Source: Promicromonospora umidemergens
Lineage (GTDB): Bacteria > Actinomycetota > Actinomycetes > Actinomycetales > Cellulomonadaceae
Assembly (NCBI RefSeq): GCF_024171995.1
Contig: NZ_JAMTCT010000005.1
Span: forward strand, 248,001 to 312,000
Length of the DNA: 64,000 nt
Direction: 5' to 3'
Shown here: one piece after another, positions 26,620 to 35,627 of the stretch
How the letters are laid out: every line of letters starts with the position of its first letter
Position numbering within the stretch: the first letter of the stretch is position 1
Translations under genes and position numbers: made by a program
The notes under the pieces: model-generated
What the model was told of the DNA's origin: nothing
Databases searched by the model: none
Seen by the model: only the letters and a program-made list of their open reading frames with translations

Positions 26620-27716
26620 GCCGGAACCCTCGCCGTGACCCGGAACCCGTCGCCGCCGTCGAACTCCACGCCGCCGCCGAGCGCCTCGAAACGTTCGGCG
26701 AGCCCGCGCAGCCCGTTGCCCGGCACCAGCTCGCGGTACCCGCGGCCGTCGTCGACGGCGGTCAGGACGACGCCGTGCGGGCGTGCGGCCACCTCGATCC
26801 ACAGCGCCTTGGCGTCGGCGTGCCGCATGGTGTTGGTGGCGATCTCCTGCACCGCCCGCACGAGAGCCGCCGCCTGCTCCTCGTCGACCTGGACGTCGGG
26901 CTCGACGTCGACGGTCACTTCAAGGTCGGGCAGGTCGCGCACCACCTGACGGAGGGTCTCGCTCAGGTCCGACGACGCCGTCCGCAGCTCGCTCACCGTC
27001 AGGCGCACGTCGGCGAGGAGGTCACGGGCCACCCGGTTCGCACGCTCCACGTGCTCGCGCGCCTGTTCGCCCTCGCGGTGCCTTGCTGCCTCCAGCTCCA
27101 GCGTGAGCACGGTGAGCTGGTGGCCGATCAGGTCGTGCAGGTCCCGCGAGATCCGCAGGCGCTCGGCGGTGCGGGCCGACTCGGACAGGAGCGCCGACGC
27201 CGCGCGCAGGTCGATGTGCGCCTGGCTCAGCTCCCGGCGCAGCCGCTGCTCGCGGATGAGGGCTGCCGAGCTCAGCATGCTCGCCACCTGGATCAGCAGG
27301 TAGAAGCCGAGGGTGATCAGGGCGTCGAGGGGATCTCGGGGCGAGAAGGCCATGACGATCGCGAGGACCGCGGTGTTGAGGCCGACGACGACGAACCCTG
27401 CCCAGAGCGGTACGACGTAGACGCTCACGGCAGCGACGATGACGAGCAGGACCGGCAGGAGGCCCAGGTGCGGGGTGGTCAGCACCGCTGCCCAGGAGGC
27501 CACGACCGCCGTGGCGTACAGGCAGTTCCGGAGCAGGTCCGCCCGTTCGCGGACGATGGCGAGCAGCAGGGTCACGAACAGGACCACGAACAGCGCGACC
27601 CACCAGGGCCGCGGGATGGTCGGGTCCACCGGGCCGAACAGCACTGGTCCGCCCACCGCGACCGCCACGGCCAGCATCACCAGCCCCGACCACTCGTCCG
27701 TCCCCAGCCGCCGCAT
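26616..27716 (-). CDS. NarL-type sensor histidine kinase
   Basis: This 366-residue kinase has five to six membrane segments (residues 10-150), then a HisKA_3 domain with phospho-acceptor His194 in RISRDLHDLIGHQLTVL, and an ATPase domain ending in GNGLRGLAERFEALGG. It starts at ATG 27716; an earlier in-frame ATG would run through the -10 box. The short multi-membrane sensor without a large external loop is typical of kinases that sense envelope stress or antibiotics. It is divergent from the ABC exporter operon. Confidence 0.92.
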   Translation of the reverse strand: MRRLGTDEWSGLVMLAVAVAVGGPVLFGPVDPTIPRPWWVALFVVLFVTLLLAIVRERADLLRNCLYATAVVASWAAVLTTPHLGLLPVLLVIVAAVSVYVVPLWAGFVVVGLNTAVLAIVMAFSPRDPLDALITLGFYLLIQVASMLSSAALIREQRLRRELSQAHIDLRAASALLSESARTAERLRISRDLHDLIGHQLTVLTLELEAARHREGEQAREHVERANRVARDLLADVRLTVSELRTASSDLSETLRQVVRDLPDLEVTVDVEPDVQVDEEQAAALVRAVQEIATNTMRHADAKALWIEVAARPHGVVLTAVDDGRGYRELVPGNGLRGLAERFEALGGGVEFDGGDGFRVTARVPA

Positions 27717-27723
27717 GCGAACC

Positions 27724-27729
27724 ACCCTA
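27724..27729 (-). promoter_or_regulatory. -10 box (leaderless) of the kinase/regulator operon
   Basis: Reading leftward, TAGGGT is followed by 7 bases and ATG 27716. It forms one side of a divergent promoter region of about 110 bases shared with the ABC operon. Confidence 0.6.
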
Positions 27730-27816
27730 TGGGCCCGGTGCAGGCCCTGGCCGGTGCCGAAAGTCATGGATCACATCCCTGACCATCGGCACGCGCGGTC
27801 GCTGGGACCGCCCGCC

Positions 27817-27822
27817 TAGCGT
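27817..27822 (+). promoter_or_regulatory. -10 box (leaderless) of the ABC exporter operon
   Basis: TAGCGT ends 7 bases before ATG 27830 with no ribosome binding site in between. It mirrors the divergent kinase promoter. Confidence 0.6.
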
Positions 27823-27829
27823 CGTCGCC

Positions 27830-28567
27830 ATGACCACTGAAGAGCCGGCGATCCACGCCGAGCACCTGCACAAACGCTATGGCGACAAGATAGCGGTCGA
27901 CGACGTGAGCCTGCGGATCGACCCCGGCGAGGTTTTCGGCATCCTCGGCACCAACGGTGCGGGCAAGACCACCACCGTCGAGATGATCGCGGGGCTGCGC
28001 AAGCCCGACGGCGGGCGCGTCACGCTCCTGGGCCTCGACCCGCGGCACGACCGCGGCAAGGTGCGCCAGGTGCTGGGCGTCCAGCTGCAGCAGGCCTACC
28101 TGCACGGCGCGCTCACGGTGGCGGAGCTCATGGGTCTCTACCGCAGCTTCTACCCGGACCCCCGCTCGTCCGGTGAGCTCCTCGAGCTGGTCGGCCTGGA
28201 GGAGAAGCGCGGTGTGCGCTTCGAGAAGCTGTCCGGCGGCCAGCAGCAGCGGCTCTCGATCGCCCTGGCCCTCGCCGGGCGTCCCCGCGTGCTGATCCTG
28301 GACGAGCTCACCACGGGCCTCGATCCCCGGGCCCGGCGGCAGATGTGGGCGACGATCGAGCACCTCCGCGACGAGGGCGTCACCATCGTGCTCGTCAGCC
28401 ACGCGATGGAGGAGGTCGAGCGGCTCTGCGACCGCGTGGCGCTGCTCGACGCCGGGCGCGTGCTCGCCGTCGAACCACCGGCCGGCCTGGTCGCGCTGGC
28501 GGGCGCGCAGAACCTCGACGACGCGTTCGTCGCCCTCACCGGAAAGCAGCTGGAGGAAGCCGAATGA
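27830..28567 (+). CDS. ABC transporter ATP-binding protein
   Basis: This 245-residue ATPase subunit has Walker A GTNGAGKTT (40-48), a Q-loop in GVQLQQ, the signature LSGGQQQR (134-141), Walker B VLILDE (154-159) and an H-loop in LVSHAMEE. It belongs to the DrrA/CcmA-like exporter group. The stop overlaps the permease ATG by 4 bases, so both form one exporter. The divergent two-component system is the likely regulator. The substrate, perhaps a drug or lipid, is unknown. Confidence 0.93.
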   Translation: MTTEEPAIHAEHLHKRYGDKIAVDDVSLRIDPGEVFGILGTNGAGKTTTVEMIAGLRKPDGGRVTLLGLDPRHDRGKVRQVLGVQLQQAYLHGALTVAELMGLYRSFYPDPRSSGELLELVGLEEKRGVRFEKLSGGQQQRLSIALALAGRPRVLILDELTTGLDPRARRQMWATIEHLRDEGVTIVLVSHAMEEVERLCDRVALLDAGRVLAVEPPAGLVALAGAQNLDDAFVALTGKQLEEAE

Positions 28568-29331
28568 GCACCGTGATCGAAACCCGCCGACCGGGCGTCA
28601 ACGCCTGGCTGACCCTCGTCGTGTGCGAGGCCAAGATGGTCGTGCGGGACACGTCCGGGCTGGTGGTTCCGATCCTCCTGCCCCTATTGATCCTCGTGAT
28701 GAGTGCACCGTCGGCCGGCGACCAGGTGGTGGACGGAGGCCTCACCGCCCTCGAGGTCTACGTCCTGCCGCTGGTGCTGACCATGGTCCTGGCCAGCATC
28801 GGCGTCATCAACATGCCCAGCTTCCTCGCCTACTACCGGCGTACCGGCATCCTGCGCCGGCTCGCGGTCACCCCGGCCTCGCCTGCCATGGTCCTGGTCG
28901 CCCAGGTCGTCGTGAGCGTGCTGCAGGCCCTCGTCGGGCTCGCGGTAGCGCTGGCCGTGGCGTTCCTTGCCTTCGGCGCGCGTCCCCCGACGGACCTCGG
29001 GGCGGCCTTTGCGGTCTACGCGCTCGCGATGGCGGCGATGTACGCCGTCGGGATGATCGTCGCCGCAGTCGCGCCGACGCCGAACTCCGCGGTGGCGATC
29101 GGGCTCATCACCTTCTTCGCCCTCGGCGCCCTCGGCGGTATGTTCGGCGGCTCCGGCAGCCTGCCCGACGCCGTCGCGGCGGTCGGCGAACGGCTGCCCT
29201 TCGGAGCCGCGGTCGCGGCGCTGTCCGCCGCCTGGGTCGGCGCCGCGGTCGATCCGGCCCACCTCATCAGCCTCGGTGTCGCGACCGTCATCGGAGTCGC
29301 GACGGCGGCCCTGCTGTTCCGCTGGGACTGA
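28564..29331 (+). CDS. ABC-2 type transporter permease
   Basis: This 255-residue integral membrane subunit has six hydrophobic segments and the ABC-2 layout. It includes the cytoplasmic coupling segment YRRTGILRRLAVTPASPAMV between helices 2 and 3. It pairs with the preceding ATPase, with which it overlaps by ATGA. A bidirectional hairpin lies at its end, before the convergent XRE gene. Confidence 0.92.
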   Translation: MSTVIETRRPGVNAWLTLVVCEAKMVVRDTSGLVVPILLPLLILVMSAPSAGDQVVDGGLTALEVYVLPLVLTMVLASIGVINMPSFLAYYRRTGILRRLAVTPASPAMVLVAQVVVSVLQALVGLAVALAVAFLAFGARPPTDLGAAFAVYALAMAAMYAVGMIVAAVAPTPNSAVAIGLITFFALGALGGMFGGSGSLPDAVAAVGERLPFGAAVAALSAAWVGAAVDPAHLISLGVATVIGVATAALLFRWD

Positions 29332-29358
29332 CCGACGCTCAGCGTCCACAACGGTCAG
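29328..29358. terminator. Bidirectional hairpin between convergent genes
   Basis: CTGACCG (29328-29334) pairs with 29352-29358, and an inner GACGCT/AGCGTC stem lies inside (29334-29339 with 29341-29346). It overlaps both stop codons of the convergent permease and XRE genes. Confidence 0.55.
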
Positions 29359-30251
29359 CCGTGCACGGGGTCGACGACGCGGGAGCGCTCGGCCCCCTGG
29401 GTGGCGGTCTCCTGCGTGGCGGCCCAGCTCGCGAGCAGTGCGAACTTCTCGGCGGAGTCGGTGTTCGGGGGAGGGCTGTAGGTGACGATCTGCAGCCCTG
29501 CCTCACCGGGCATCGCGAAGACGTCGAAGGCGACCGTGATCCGGCCGACCTCGGGGTGGCGGAACGACTTGACCCCCGTGCGGTGCTCGTGGACGTCGTG
29601 CCCCGCCCAGTCCGCACGGAACTGCGGGCTGCGGGTGGACAGCTCGCCGATCAGGGCGGTGAGCTCCCGGTTGAGCGGGTCGCGCCCGGCCTCCAGCCGC
29701 ATGATCGCCGCGGCGGTGCGCCGGGCCGTGGCCCAGTCGACGTAGTAGTCCTCGGCGCGGTGGTCGAGAAAGATGAACCGGGCGACGTTCGGCGTGCCGT
29801 CGGTGTCGAAGTGCGGCGCGTACAGGGCCCGGCCCATGAGGTTCGCGGCAATGAGGTCCTGGTTCGAGCTGTGCACGATCGCGGGGATCGTCAGGTTGTC
29901 CAGCACGCGCTGCACCGAGGTGCGTACGGACTGCGCGACGGGCTTGCGGTCACGGGCCGCCGCCGTCGCGGGCGCGGTGCGGGCCAGGTCGAAGAGGTAC
30001 TCGCGTTCAGCGTCGTTCAGCTGGAGGGCCCGCGCGATGGCGCTCAGCACGCTCTCGGACGCCCCGCGGATGTTCCCGCGCTCCAGCCTGGTGTAGTAGT
30101 CGGGGCTGACGCCCGCGAGCATCGCGACCTCCTCGCGGCGCAGCCCGGGCACGCGCCGCTCCCCGCCGAAGTCGGGGATGCCCGCCTGCCGCGGGGTGAC
30201 GTTCGCGCGGCGGGAGACCAGGAACTCCCGCACCTCGTCCTTGGTGCTCAT
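29355..30251 (-). CDS. XRE family regulator with MmyB-like domain
   Basis: This 298-residue regulator has an N-terminal helix-turn-helix with the family signature RRVPGLRREEVAMLAGVSPDY and a C-terminal MmyB-like domain (YAPHFDTDG, ARFIFLDHRAEDYYVDW). Its ATG overlaps the stop of the upstream MFS gene by 4 bases, so the pump and regulator are co-expressed. It therefore probably senses a compound related to the pump substrate. It is similar to, but not identical with, the regulator at 31597. Confidence 0.88.
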   Translation of the reverse strand: MSTKDEVREFLVSRRANVTPRQAGIPDFGGERRVPGLRREEVAMLAGVSPDYYTRLERGNIRGASESVLSAIARALQLNDAEREYLFDLARTAPATAAARDRKPVAQSVRTSVQRVLDNLTIPAIVHSSNQDLIAANLMGRALYAPHFDTDGTPNVARFIFLDHRAEDYYVDWATARRTAAAIMRLEAGRDPLNRELTALIGELSTRSPQFRADWAGHDVHEHRTGVKSFRHPEVGRITVAFDVFAMPGEAGLQIVTYSPPPNTDSAEKFALLASWAATQETATQGAERSRVVDPVHG

Positions 30252-31495
30252 GGATTCCACCGTATGGGTGACCTCGCCGGCGTGGGAGGTTCTGACAGGG
30301 GACCCCGGGCGGCCAGCGCGAGGTAGGCCACCGCGGCGAGCACTATCGATGCGGTGGTCACGATGCCGAGGGGGAGGATCGTCGCCGCGCCGGCGACGCC
30401 GACCAGTGGCGCGGTGACGCCGCCGAACCCGAACCTGACCATGCCCAGCAGCGACGAGGCGGTGCCGGCCAGGTGCGGGTACTCGACCAGCGCGAGCGTC
30501 GTCGCCGGGGGCGAGGTGATCGCGACGCCGCTGGCCAGCGCCAGGAGCGACACGATCACGACCCACAGCGGCATGGTGGTCAGGCCGGCCGCGAGCAGGC
30601 CGAGGGCGCCAAGACCCGCCACGACGATGCCGAGCGTGAGCGTCCCGGCCAGGCTCCACCGCTCGGCGGCGCGGCCTGCGAGGTATCCGAAGAGCATGAA
30701 ACCGGCCGAGTTGAGGCCGAACGCGAGGGCGTAGCCCTGCGGGGAGAGCCCGTAGACGCCCTGCAGCACGAAGGTCGAACCCGAGAGGTACGCGAACAGT
30801 GCCGCGTACATGAAGCCCTGGCTCAGCACCGCGCCCAGGAACACGCGGTCGGCCAGCAGCACCCGGAAGTCCCGCCCGGTCTGCGCGAACCCGCCCGTGG
30901 TGCGGCGCTCGACGGGCAGGGTCTCGGGGAACGCCATGGCTGCGGTCATCAGGAGCACGGCCCCCACGACGGCGAGGAAGACGAACAGGCCGCGCCAGTC
31001 GGTGAACGTGTTCAGCTGGCCACCCAGCAGCGGGCCGACGACGGCGGCGAGCCCGCCGACCACGGTCAGCCGTCCGTAGAACCAGATCAGCGCACTGCCG
31101 GAGAAGACGTCCCGCCCGGCGGCCTGGGCGATGACGATCCCGACCCCGCCGGCGAGGCCCTGCACCAGCCGCGCGACGATCAGCAGGTCCACGGTGGGGC
31201 TGACGGCGCACAGGGCCGACGTCGCGACGTATGCGGCGACGCCGACCAGGAGGATCCCGCGTCGCCCGAACCGGTCGGACAACGGCCCGGCGACCAGCTG
31301 CCCGACCGCGAGACCGACGAGGCAGGCGGTCACGGTCAGCTGCGCGACCGACGTCGCCGCGCCGAGCTCGGCGGTCAGCGCAGGGAGCGCCGGCAGGTAC
31401 AGGTCCATGGAGATCGGCCCGAACACGGTCAGCAGCAACAGCAGGGTGGGCAGGAAGCGGCTGAACCGGGTTCGCGTCGAGGGGGTATCAAGCAT
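30248..31495 (-). CDS. MFS multidrug transporter, Bcr/CflA type
   Basis: This 415-residue, 12-helix transporter has the MFS loop GPLSDRFGRRGILLVG and the drug:H+ antiporter opening DLYLPALPALTAELGA typical of Bcr/CflA. The chosen start is ATG 31495 with GGAGG nine bases upstream; an earlier ATG lies outside the ribosome-binding context. It is divergent from the XRE gene at 31597 and coupled to the XRE gene downstream, so it is flanked by two regulators of one family. Confidence 0.88.
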   Translation of the reverse strand: MLDTPSTRTRFSRFLPTLLLLLTVFGPISMDLYLPALPALTAELGAATSVAQLTVTACLVGLAVGQLVAGPLSDRFGRRGILLVGVAAYVATSALCAVSPTVDLLIVARLVQGLAGGVGIVIAQAAGRDVFSGSALIWFYGRLTVVGGLAAVVGPLLGGQLNTFTDWRGLFVFLAVVGAVLLMTAAMAFPETLPVERRTTGGFAQTGRDFRVLLADRVFLGAVLSQGFMYAALFAYLSGSTFVLQGVYGLSPQGYALAFGLNSAGFMLFGYLAGRAAERWSLAGTLTLGIVVAGLGALGLLAAGLTTMPLWVVIVSLLALASGVAITSPPATTLALVEYPHLAGTASSLLGMVRFGFGGVTAPLVGVAGAATILPLGIVTTASIVLAAVAYLALAARGPLSEPPTPARSPIRWNP

Positions 31496-31584
31496 GGTTC
31501 CGAGCCTCCACGACCGCGCCGGGCGGCGGGAGTCCCCGACGAGGGGTGTACCGCCAGGGCACCTCTCGTCGCGATGGCGCGGCA

Positions 31585-31590
31585 TAGCCT
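31585..31590 (+). promoter_or_regulatory. -10 box (leaderless) of the XRE gene
   Basis: TAGCCT ends 6 bases before ATG 31597, with no ribosome binding site between. Confidence 0.55.
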
Positions 31591-31596
31591 GGCTGG

Positions 31597-32490
31597 ATGG
31601 ACAACCGAGCCGAGGTGCGTGAGTTCCTCATGTCGCGCCGTGCGAAGGTCACGCCGGAGGCGGCGGGTCTGCCGGCGGGGTTGAGCACTCGCCGGGTGCC
31701 GGGGCTGCGGCGTAGCGAGGTCGCGATGCTCGCCGGGGTGAGCGTCGAGTACTACGCGAAGCTGGAGCGGGGCGCGATCGGCGGGGCGTCCGCGTCGGTG
31801 CTGGACGCGGTGGCGAACGCGCTGGCGCTCGACGACGCGGAGCGGGCTCACCTGCTGGACCTGGCGCGTGCCGCGGACGGCATCCCCACCTCTGGCCGGG
31901 GCCGTGGCCGTCCGGCCAGGCCGTCGGCACCCAGGGTGAGCCTGGAGTGGGTGATGACGGCGATCACGGGCGCTGTCGCGGTCGTCCGGGACCCGCGACA
32001 GAACCTCCTGGCCTTCAATGCGTTGGGCCGGGCGTTCTACTCGCCCTTGATCGGCGATGGTGGCCGGACCCCGAACTTCGCCAGGTTCCAGTTCCTCGAT
32101 CCGGCGGCCGAGGACTTCTATCCGGACTGGGACGTGTTCGCGAACATGTGCGTGGCGGTCATGCGTGCCGAGGCCGGGCGCAACCCGCACGACAGGGGTC
32201 TGCAGGACCTGGTCGGTGAGCTGTCCACGCGGAGCGACGTCTTCCGCACCCTGTGGGCGGGGCACGACGTCCGTACCCATGGGGCGGGCACCAAGCGCTT
32301 CCGGCACCCCGTCGTCGGTGAGGTGGTGCTCTCCTACGAAGAGCTCGCGATCACGGCCGAGCCGGGGAACGTGCTGCTGGTCTACACCGCGGAACCCGGG
32401 TCGCCGTCGGCCGAGCGGCTGGGGCTCCTGGCGTCGTGGAGCGCCGATGCCGCTGCCGATGCCGTCGCTGCCGACGGCCGACGGCGGTGA
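31597..32490 (+). CDS. XRE family regulator with MmyB-like domain
   Basis: This 297-residue regulator opens with an N-terminal helix-turn-helix (VPGLRRSEVAMLAGVSVEYYAKLERG). A low-complexity Gly/Arg linker (SGRGRGRPARPSAP) leads to an MmyB-like domain with FLDPAAEDFYPDWDVF. It is divergent from the Bcr/CflA-like pump and shares that promoter region. It and the regulator coupled to the pump may respond to the same compound. Confidence 0.88.
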   Translation: MDNRAEVREFLMSRRAKVTPEAAGLPAGLSTRRVPGLRRSEVAMLAGVSVEYYAKLERGAIGGASASVLDAVANALALDDAERAHLLDLARAADGIPTSGRGRGRPARPSAPRVSLEWVMTAITGAVAVVRDPRQNLLAFNALGRAFYSPLIGDGGRTPNFARFQFLDPAAEDFYPDWDVFANMCVAVMRAEAGRNPHDRGLQDLVGELSTRSDVFRTLWAGHDVRTHGAGTKRFRHPVVGEVVLSYEELAITAEPGNVLLVYTAEPGSPSAERLGLLASWSADAAADAVAADGRRR

Positions 32491-32542
32491 GACCCGCTCC
32501 CCGCCGTCGGCCGGATGGCTCGAGCGCGTTCCGGGCGGGGCC

Positions 32543-33565
32543 TCAGAGAGTGAGCAACACCTTCGTCGCGCGGCGCTCGTCCATCGCCCGGTATCCCTCG
32601 GCCGCCTCGTCGAGCGGCAGGGTGAGGTCGAAGACCTTCCCCGGGTCGATGGTGCGGTCCCAGATGAGCTGGATCAGCTCGGGCAGGAACCGGCGCACCG
32701 GCGCGGGGCCGCCGTGCAGGTGCACGCTCGTGAAGAACAGGTCTAGCCCGTTGAGCTCCACGCCGTGCGTGACGCCGACGTAGCCGACATAACCGCCGGG
32801 CCGGGCCGAGTGGATGGCCTGCCACATCGACTCCTGCGTGCCCACCGCCTCGACGACGCCGTGGGCGCCGTACCCGCCGGTGAGCTCCTTGACCTTCGCC
32901 GCGCCGGCGTCACCGCGCTCCTCGATGATGTCGGTCGCGCCGAACTCGCGGGCCAGGGCCTGCCGCTCGGGGTGGCGGCTGAACGCGATGATGCGCTCCG
33001 CGCCGAGCTGCTTCGCGGCCAGCACTGCCGAGAGGCCCACGGCGCCGTCACCGACCACCGCGATGGTCTTGCCGGGACCGGCCTCGGCGGCCACGGCGGC
33101 GAACCAGCCGGTGCCCAGCACGTCGGAGGCGGCCAGCAGCGACGGGACGAGGTCGGCGTCGGGCGGGCCGGGCGTGGCGACGAGGGTGCCGTCGGCCAGC
33201 GGGATGCGGGCGAGCTCGGCCTGAGTGCCCACCGATCCCATCATCACGTTGTGGATGCAGCGGGACTGGTAGCCCGCCTGGCAGATCTCGCAGGTGTTGT
33301 CCGAGGCCACGAACGAGCCGACGACGTAGTCGCCGACCTTGATGTTCCGCACCTCGTCACCGACCCGCTCGACGATGCCGATGTACTCGTGGCCCATCGG
33401 GGTGGGGCCGGTCAGGGCTTCGATCCCGCGGTAGGGCCACAGGTCGGACCCGCAGATGCAGGCGGCGGTCACCCGGATCACCGCGTCGGTCGGCTCGATG
33501 ATCTTCGCGTCCTCGCGCTCCTCGACGCGAACGTCGCCGGGCGCGTACATGACAACTCCACGCAT
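32543..33565 (-). CDS. Zinc-dependent alcohol dehydrogenase family protein
   Basis: This 340-residue MDR oxidoreductase has the catalytic zinc ligands in CGSDLW (Cys38) and GHEYIG (His59), a short cysteine-containing lobe (CEICQAGYQSRC), and a Rossmann motif IAVVGDGAVGLSAV. The substrate is likely an alcohol or aldehyde. The start has GGAGAGA upstream. It is convergent with the XRE gene and about 180 bases from the divergent sulfotransferase-like gene. Confidence 0.9.
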   Translation of the reverse strand: MRGVVMYAPGDVRVEEREDAKIIEPTDAVIRVTAACICGSDLWPYRGIEALTGPTPMGHEYIGIVERVGDEVRNIKVGDYVVGSFVASDNTCEICQAGYQSRCIHNVMMGSVGTQAELARIPLADGTLVATPGPPDADLVPSLLAASDVLGTGWFAAVAAEAGPGKTIAVVGDGAVGLSAVLAAKQLGAERIIAFSRHPERQALAREFGATDIIEERGDAGAAKVKELTGGYGAHGVVEAVGTQESMWQAIHSARPGGYVGYVGVTHGVELNGLDLFFTSVHLHGGPAPVRRFLPELIQLIWDRTIDPGKVFDLTLPLDEAAEGYRAMDERRATKVLLTL

Positions 33566-33744
33566 GGGTGTCTCTCCTTGCTTCGTGCCAGTGCCGAGCA
33601 GTACGACACGGGCTCAGTGCTCCTATCGGAACCCATCCAACGCCCGCCCGCCTCCGGGGTGGGAGGCCCGGCCAGTACCCCTCAGTGCATAGGATCCAGG
33701 CGATCGACTCGGTGAAAGACCACGACGAATCGGGAGCCTCACGT

Positions 33745-34449
33745 ATGAAGATCATCGGCGCCGGCCTGCCCCGCACGGGTACGAGCTCGCTCAAGTCAGC
33801 GTTGGAACGACTCGGCTTCGGGCCCACGTACCACATGTTCGAGCTGATGCAGAATCCCGAGCACGCCGAGCGATGGCGTCCGGTGCTGAGCGGCGAGCCC
33901 GCGGACTGGGACCACGTCTTCGCCGGGTACGACTCGGCGGTGGACTTTCCCGCCTCCGTCTACTGGCGGGAGCTGGCCGAGTCCTATCCCGAGGCCAAGG
34001 TCATCCTCACGGTGCGTGATCCACGCCGCTGGCACGCGAGCATCAGCAGCATGGCGCAGCCCGACGACGCCACCGGCGAAACCAGGTTGCCAGTCCTCGA
34101 ACGGATGCCGGAACGGATGCGGAAGGTCTTCGAGGTGATGCCGCTGATGGACGAGGCAGCCCAGCGGATGCTCGGGGACGGCTTCTCCATCGGCAGCCCG
34201 ATGGAGGAGGAGACGGCGGTCGAGATCTTCGAGCGGCACATCGCGACCGTGCGCTCGGCCCTGCCCGCGGAACGGCTCCTGGTCTTCCAGGCCAGCGACG
34301 GCTGGGGCCCGCTGTGCGAGTTCCTCGGCGTCGAGGCTCCGCTCGACGAGCCCTACCCGCACCTGAACGACGCCGAGACGCTCAAGCGGATGTTCTCGAC
34401 TCTGCTTGAGTCGGACGAGCTGGTCACGCCGTTCGAAGCCAGGAGCTAG
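33745..34449 (+). CDS. Sulfotransferase family protein
   Basis: This 234-residue protein carries the PAPS-binding 5'-phosphosulfate loop near its start (GLPRTGTSSLKSALERLG) and a 3'-phosphate-binding region (VILTVRDPRRWHASI). It is a cytoplasmic P-loop sulfotransferase-like protein of the kind common in actinobacteria; its acceptor is unknown. ATG 33745 has GGGAG upstream. The long frame upstream of it is not sulfotransferase-like and is left out. Confidence 0.82.
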   Translation: MKIIGAGLPRTGTSSLKSALERLGFGPTYHMFELMQNPEHAERWRPVLSGEPADWDHVFAGYDSAVDFPASVYWRELAESYPEAKVILTVRDPRRWHASISSMAQPDDATGETRLPVLERMPERMRKVFEVMPLMDEAAQRMLGDGFSIGSPMEEETAVEIFERHIATVRSALPAERLLVFQASDGWGPLCEFLGVEAPLDEPYPHLNDAETLKRMFSTLLESDELVTPFEARS

Positions 34450-34490
34450 GCCTCGACCCGGACGCTGGACCCTGCGGTGCGCTCCTGGGA

Positions 34491-34832
34491 CTACCAGGCG
34501 GTGCGCACCGCGGGGAGGGTGTCGAATGCGGGGTCCCTGGTCACGAGGACCACGTTCTCGACGACTGCCTGGGCGGCGAGCAATCGATCGAACGGATCTC
34601 GATGGGCCCACTCCCATGCGGCGAGCTCCTCGTCGTCGATCGGCTCGAAGAAGAACCCGTCCGGGATGGCGACCGGCACGGTGCCGAACGTGCGCTGAGC
34701 AACGGGCTCCACCGGGACCAGGCGGACAGCGGGCTTGCCGGAGCGTGCGACGACGATTTCTTCGCCGTGCTGGGCGCGGGAGATCAGCCGGGAGAGGTGC
34801 GTTTTTGCTTCCTGGACGTTCACGACGGTCAT
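34491..34832 (-). pseudogene. Antitoxin-PIN toxin chimera (Phd/YefM joined to VapC-type C-terminus)
   Basis: The first 75 or so residues are a Phd/YefM-type antitoxin (MTVVNVQEAKTHLSRLISRA, then KPAVRLVPVEP) complete to its DDEELAAWE tail. The frame then runs directly into HRDPFDRLLAAQAVVEN and VTRDPAFDTLPAV, the C-terminal third of a PIN-domain RNase. The catalytic acidic residues of the toxin N-terminus are missing. The simplest explanation is an in-frame deletion of the toxin front that joined the two genes. The product could still bind DNA at the upstream palindrome and act as a solo repressor. Confidence 0.75.
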
Positions 34833-34855
34833 AGGTTCATGGTCGCCTGGATACC

Positions 34856-34880
34856 TGGTCTGGTCACGATGACCAGACCA
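34856..34880 (-). promoter_or_regulatory. Toxin-antitoxin operator (perfect 11-bp dyad)
   Basis: TGGTCTGGTCA (34856-34866) and its exact complement (34870-34880) are separated by CGA. The dyad ends 24 bases upstream of the antitoxin start, the position of autoregulatory operators in Phd/YefM and VapB systems. That it still binds the chimera is inference. Confidence 0.65.
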
Positions 34881-34899
34881 ACCGCCGGGGCTGGTCGGG

Positions 34900-35190
34900 C
34901 GGAGCTCCGGGGTGGGCCGACGGCGGCCGCCTCGGCGGCGACGGTGAGCGCGAGCTCGCAGAACATCGAGTCGGCCCACGAGAACCACGGGCGCGAGAAC
35001 GTGGTGGGGTCCGACGCGTCGAACGCCTCGACCGCGAGCGCGATCGGCCAGACGCGGCCAGGCAGGGTGTGCGGGCTGCCGATGCCGCTCGCCGCCGTGC
35101 CGCTGAAGTAGTACGGGTTGGCGGGGCTCAGCACGACGTCGCGGGTCTTGCGCCACACGGCCTCGTCGAACACGTCGGGCGCGATGAGCG
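34900..35190 (-). pseudogene. GH125 alpha-mannosidase C-terminal fragment with internal deletion
   Basis: Reading leftward, the C-terminal hallmarks of metal-independent GH125 exo-alpha-1,6-mannosidases are visible: TRDVVLSPANPYYFSGTAA, GIGSPHTLPGRVWPIALA and FSRPWFSWADSMFCELAL. The roughly 300 N-terminal residues are absent. The segment between the last two motifs is also about 30 residues shorter than in the family. It cannot fold as an enzyme. It overlaps the regulatory side of the toxin-antitoxin relic and abuts the D-aminoacylase fragment. Confidence 0.7.
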
Positions 35191-35254
35191 GGCGCGGAGA
35201 AGCGGGGCCGGATCGCGCACCAGGTCGAGGCGGACGGCAGCGACGGCGGCGGCC

Positions 35255-35627
35255 GCCGGCCGAGGTCTTCTTCGACCTGCTGGTCGCCGACCGGCTCCGC
35301 ACGAGCATCCTGCAGCACGTCGGCGACGAGCAGAACGTCCGCGAGGAGGGCGTGCTGTCCCTCGCGGAGATGATCGTCCACCTCGCTGCGCGGCCTGCCG
35401 CACGGCTCGGCCTGCACGACAGGGGCCGAATCGTCGAGGGCTTCGTGGCCGACGTCGTCGTCTTCGATCCCGCGACCGTCGCCGACCGCGCGACGCCGGA
35501 CGAGCCGCGGCTGACGGCCGCGGGCATCCCGTGGGTCCTGGTGGGCGGGACCCCCATGATCGAGGACGGCGAGCGCACCGGCTCGCGGCCCGGCAGGGCG
35601 CTGCGGCACGGCTCGCGGTCGCGCTGA
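35255..35627 (+). pseudogene. N-acyl-D-amino-acid deacylase C-terminal fragment with internal deletion
   Basis: The frame reads VFFDLLVADRLRTSILQHVGDEQNVRE, then GVLSLAEMIVHLAARPAARL, then GRIVEGFVADVVVFDPATV and GTPMIEDGERTG. This is the C-terminal third of N-acyl-D-amino-acid deacylase-type amidohydrolases. The family normally has about 40 more residues between the NVR and GVLSL segments (the zinc-proximal loop), so there is an internal in-frame deletion as well as loss of the N-terminus. Confidence 0.7.

Noticed and set aside
30259-30264. TACGGT seven bases before the XRE start at 30251
   Set aside because: It lies inside the 3' end of the translationally coupled MFS gene and may match by chance; not counted as a promoter.
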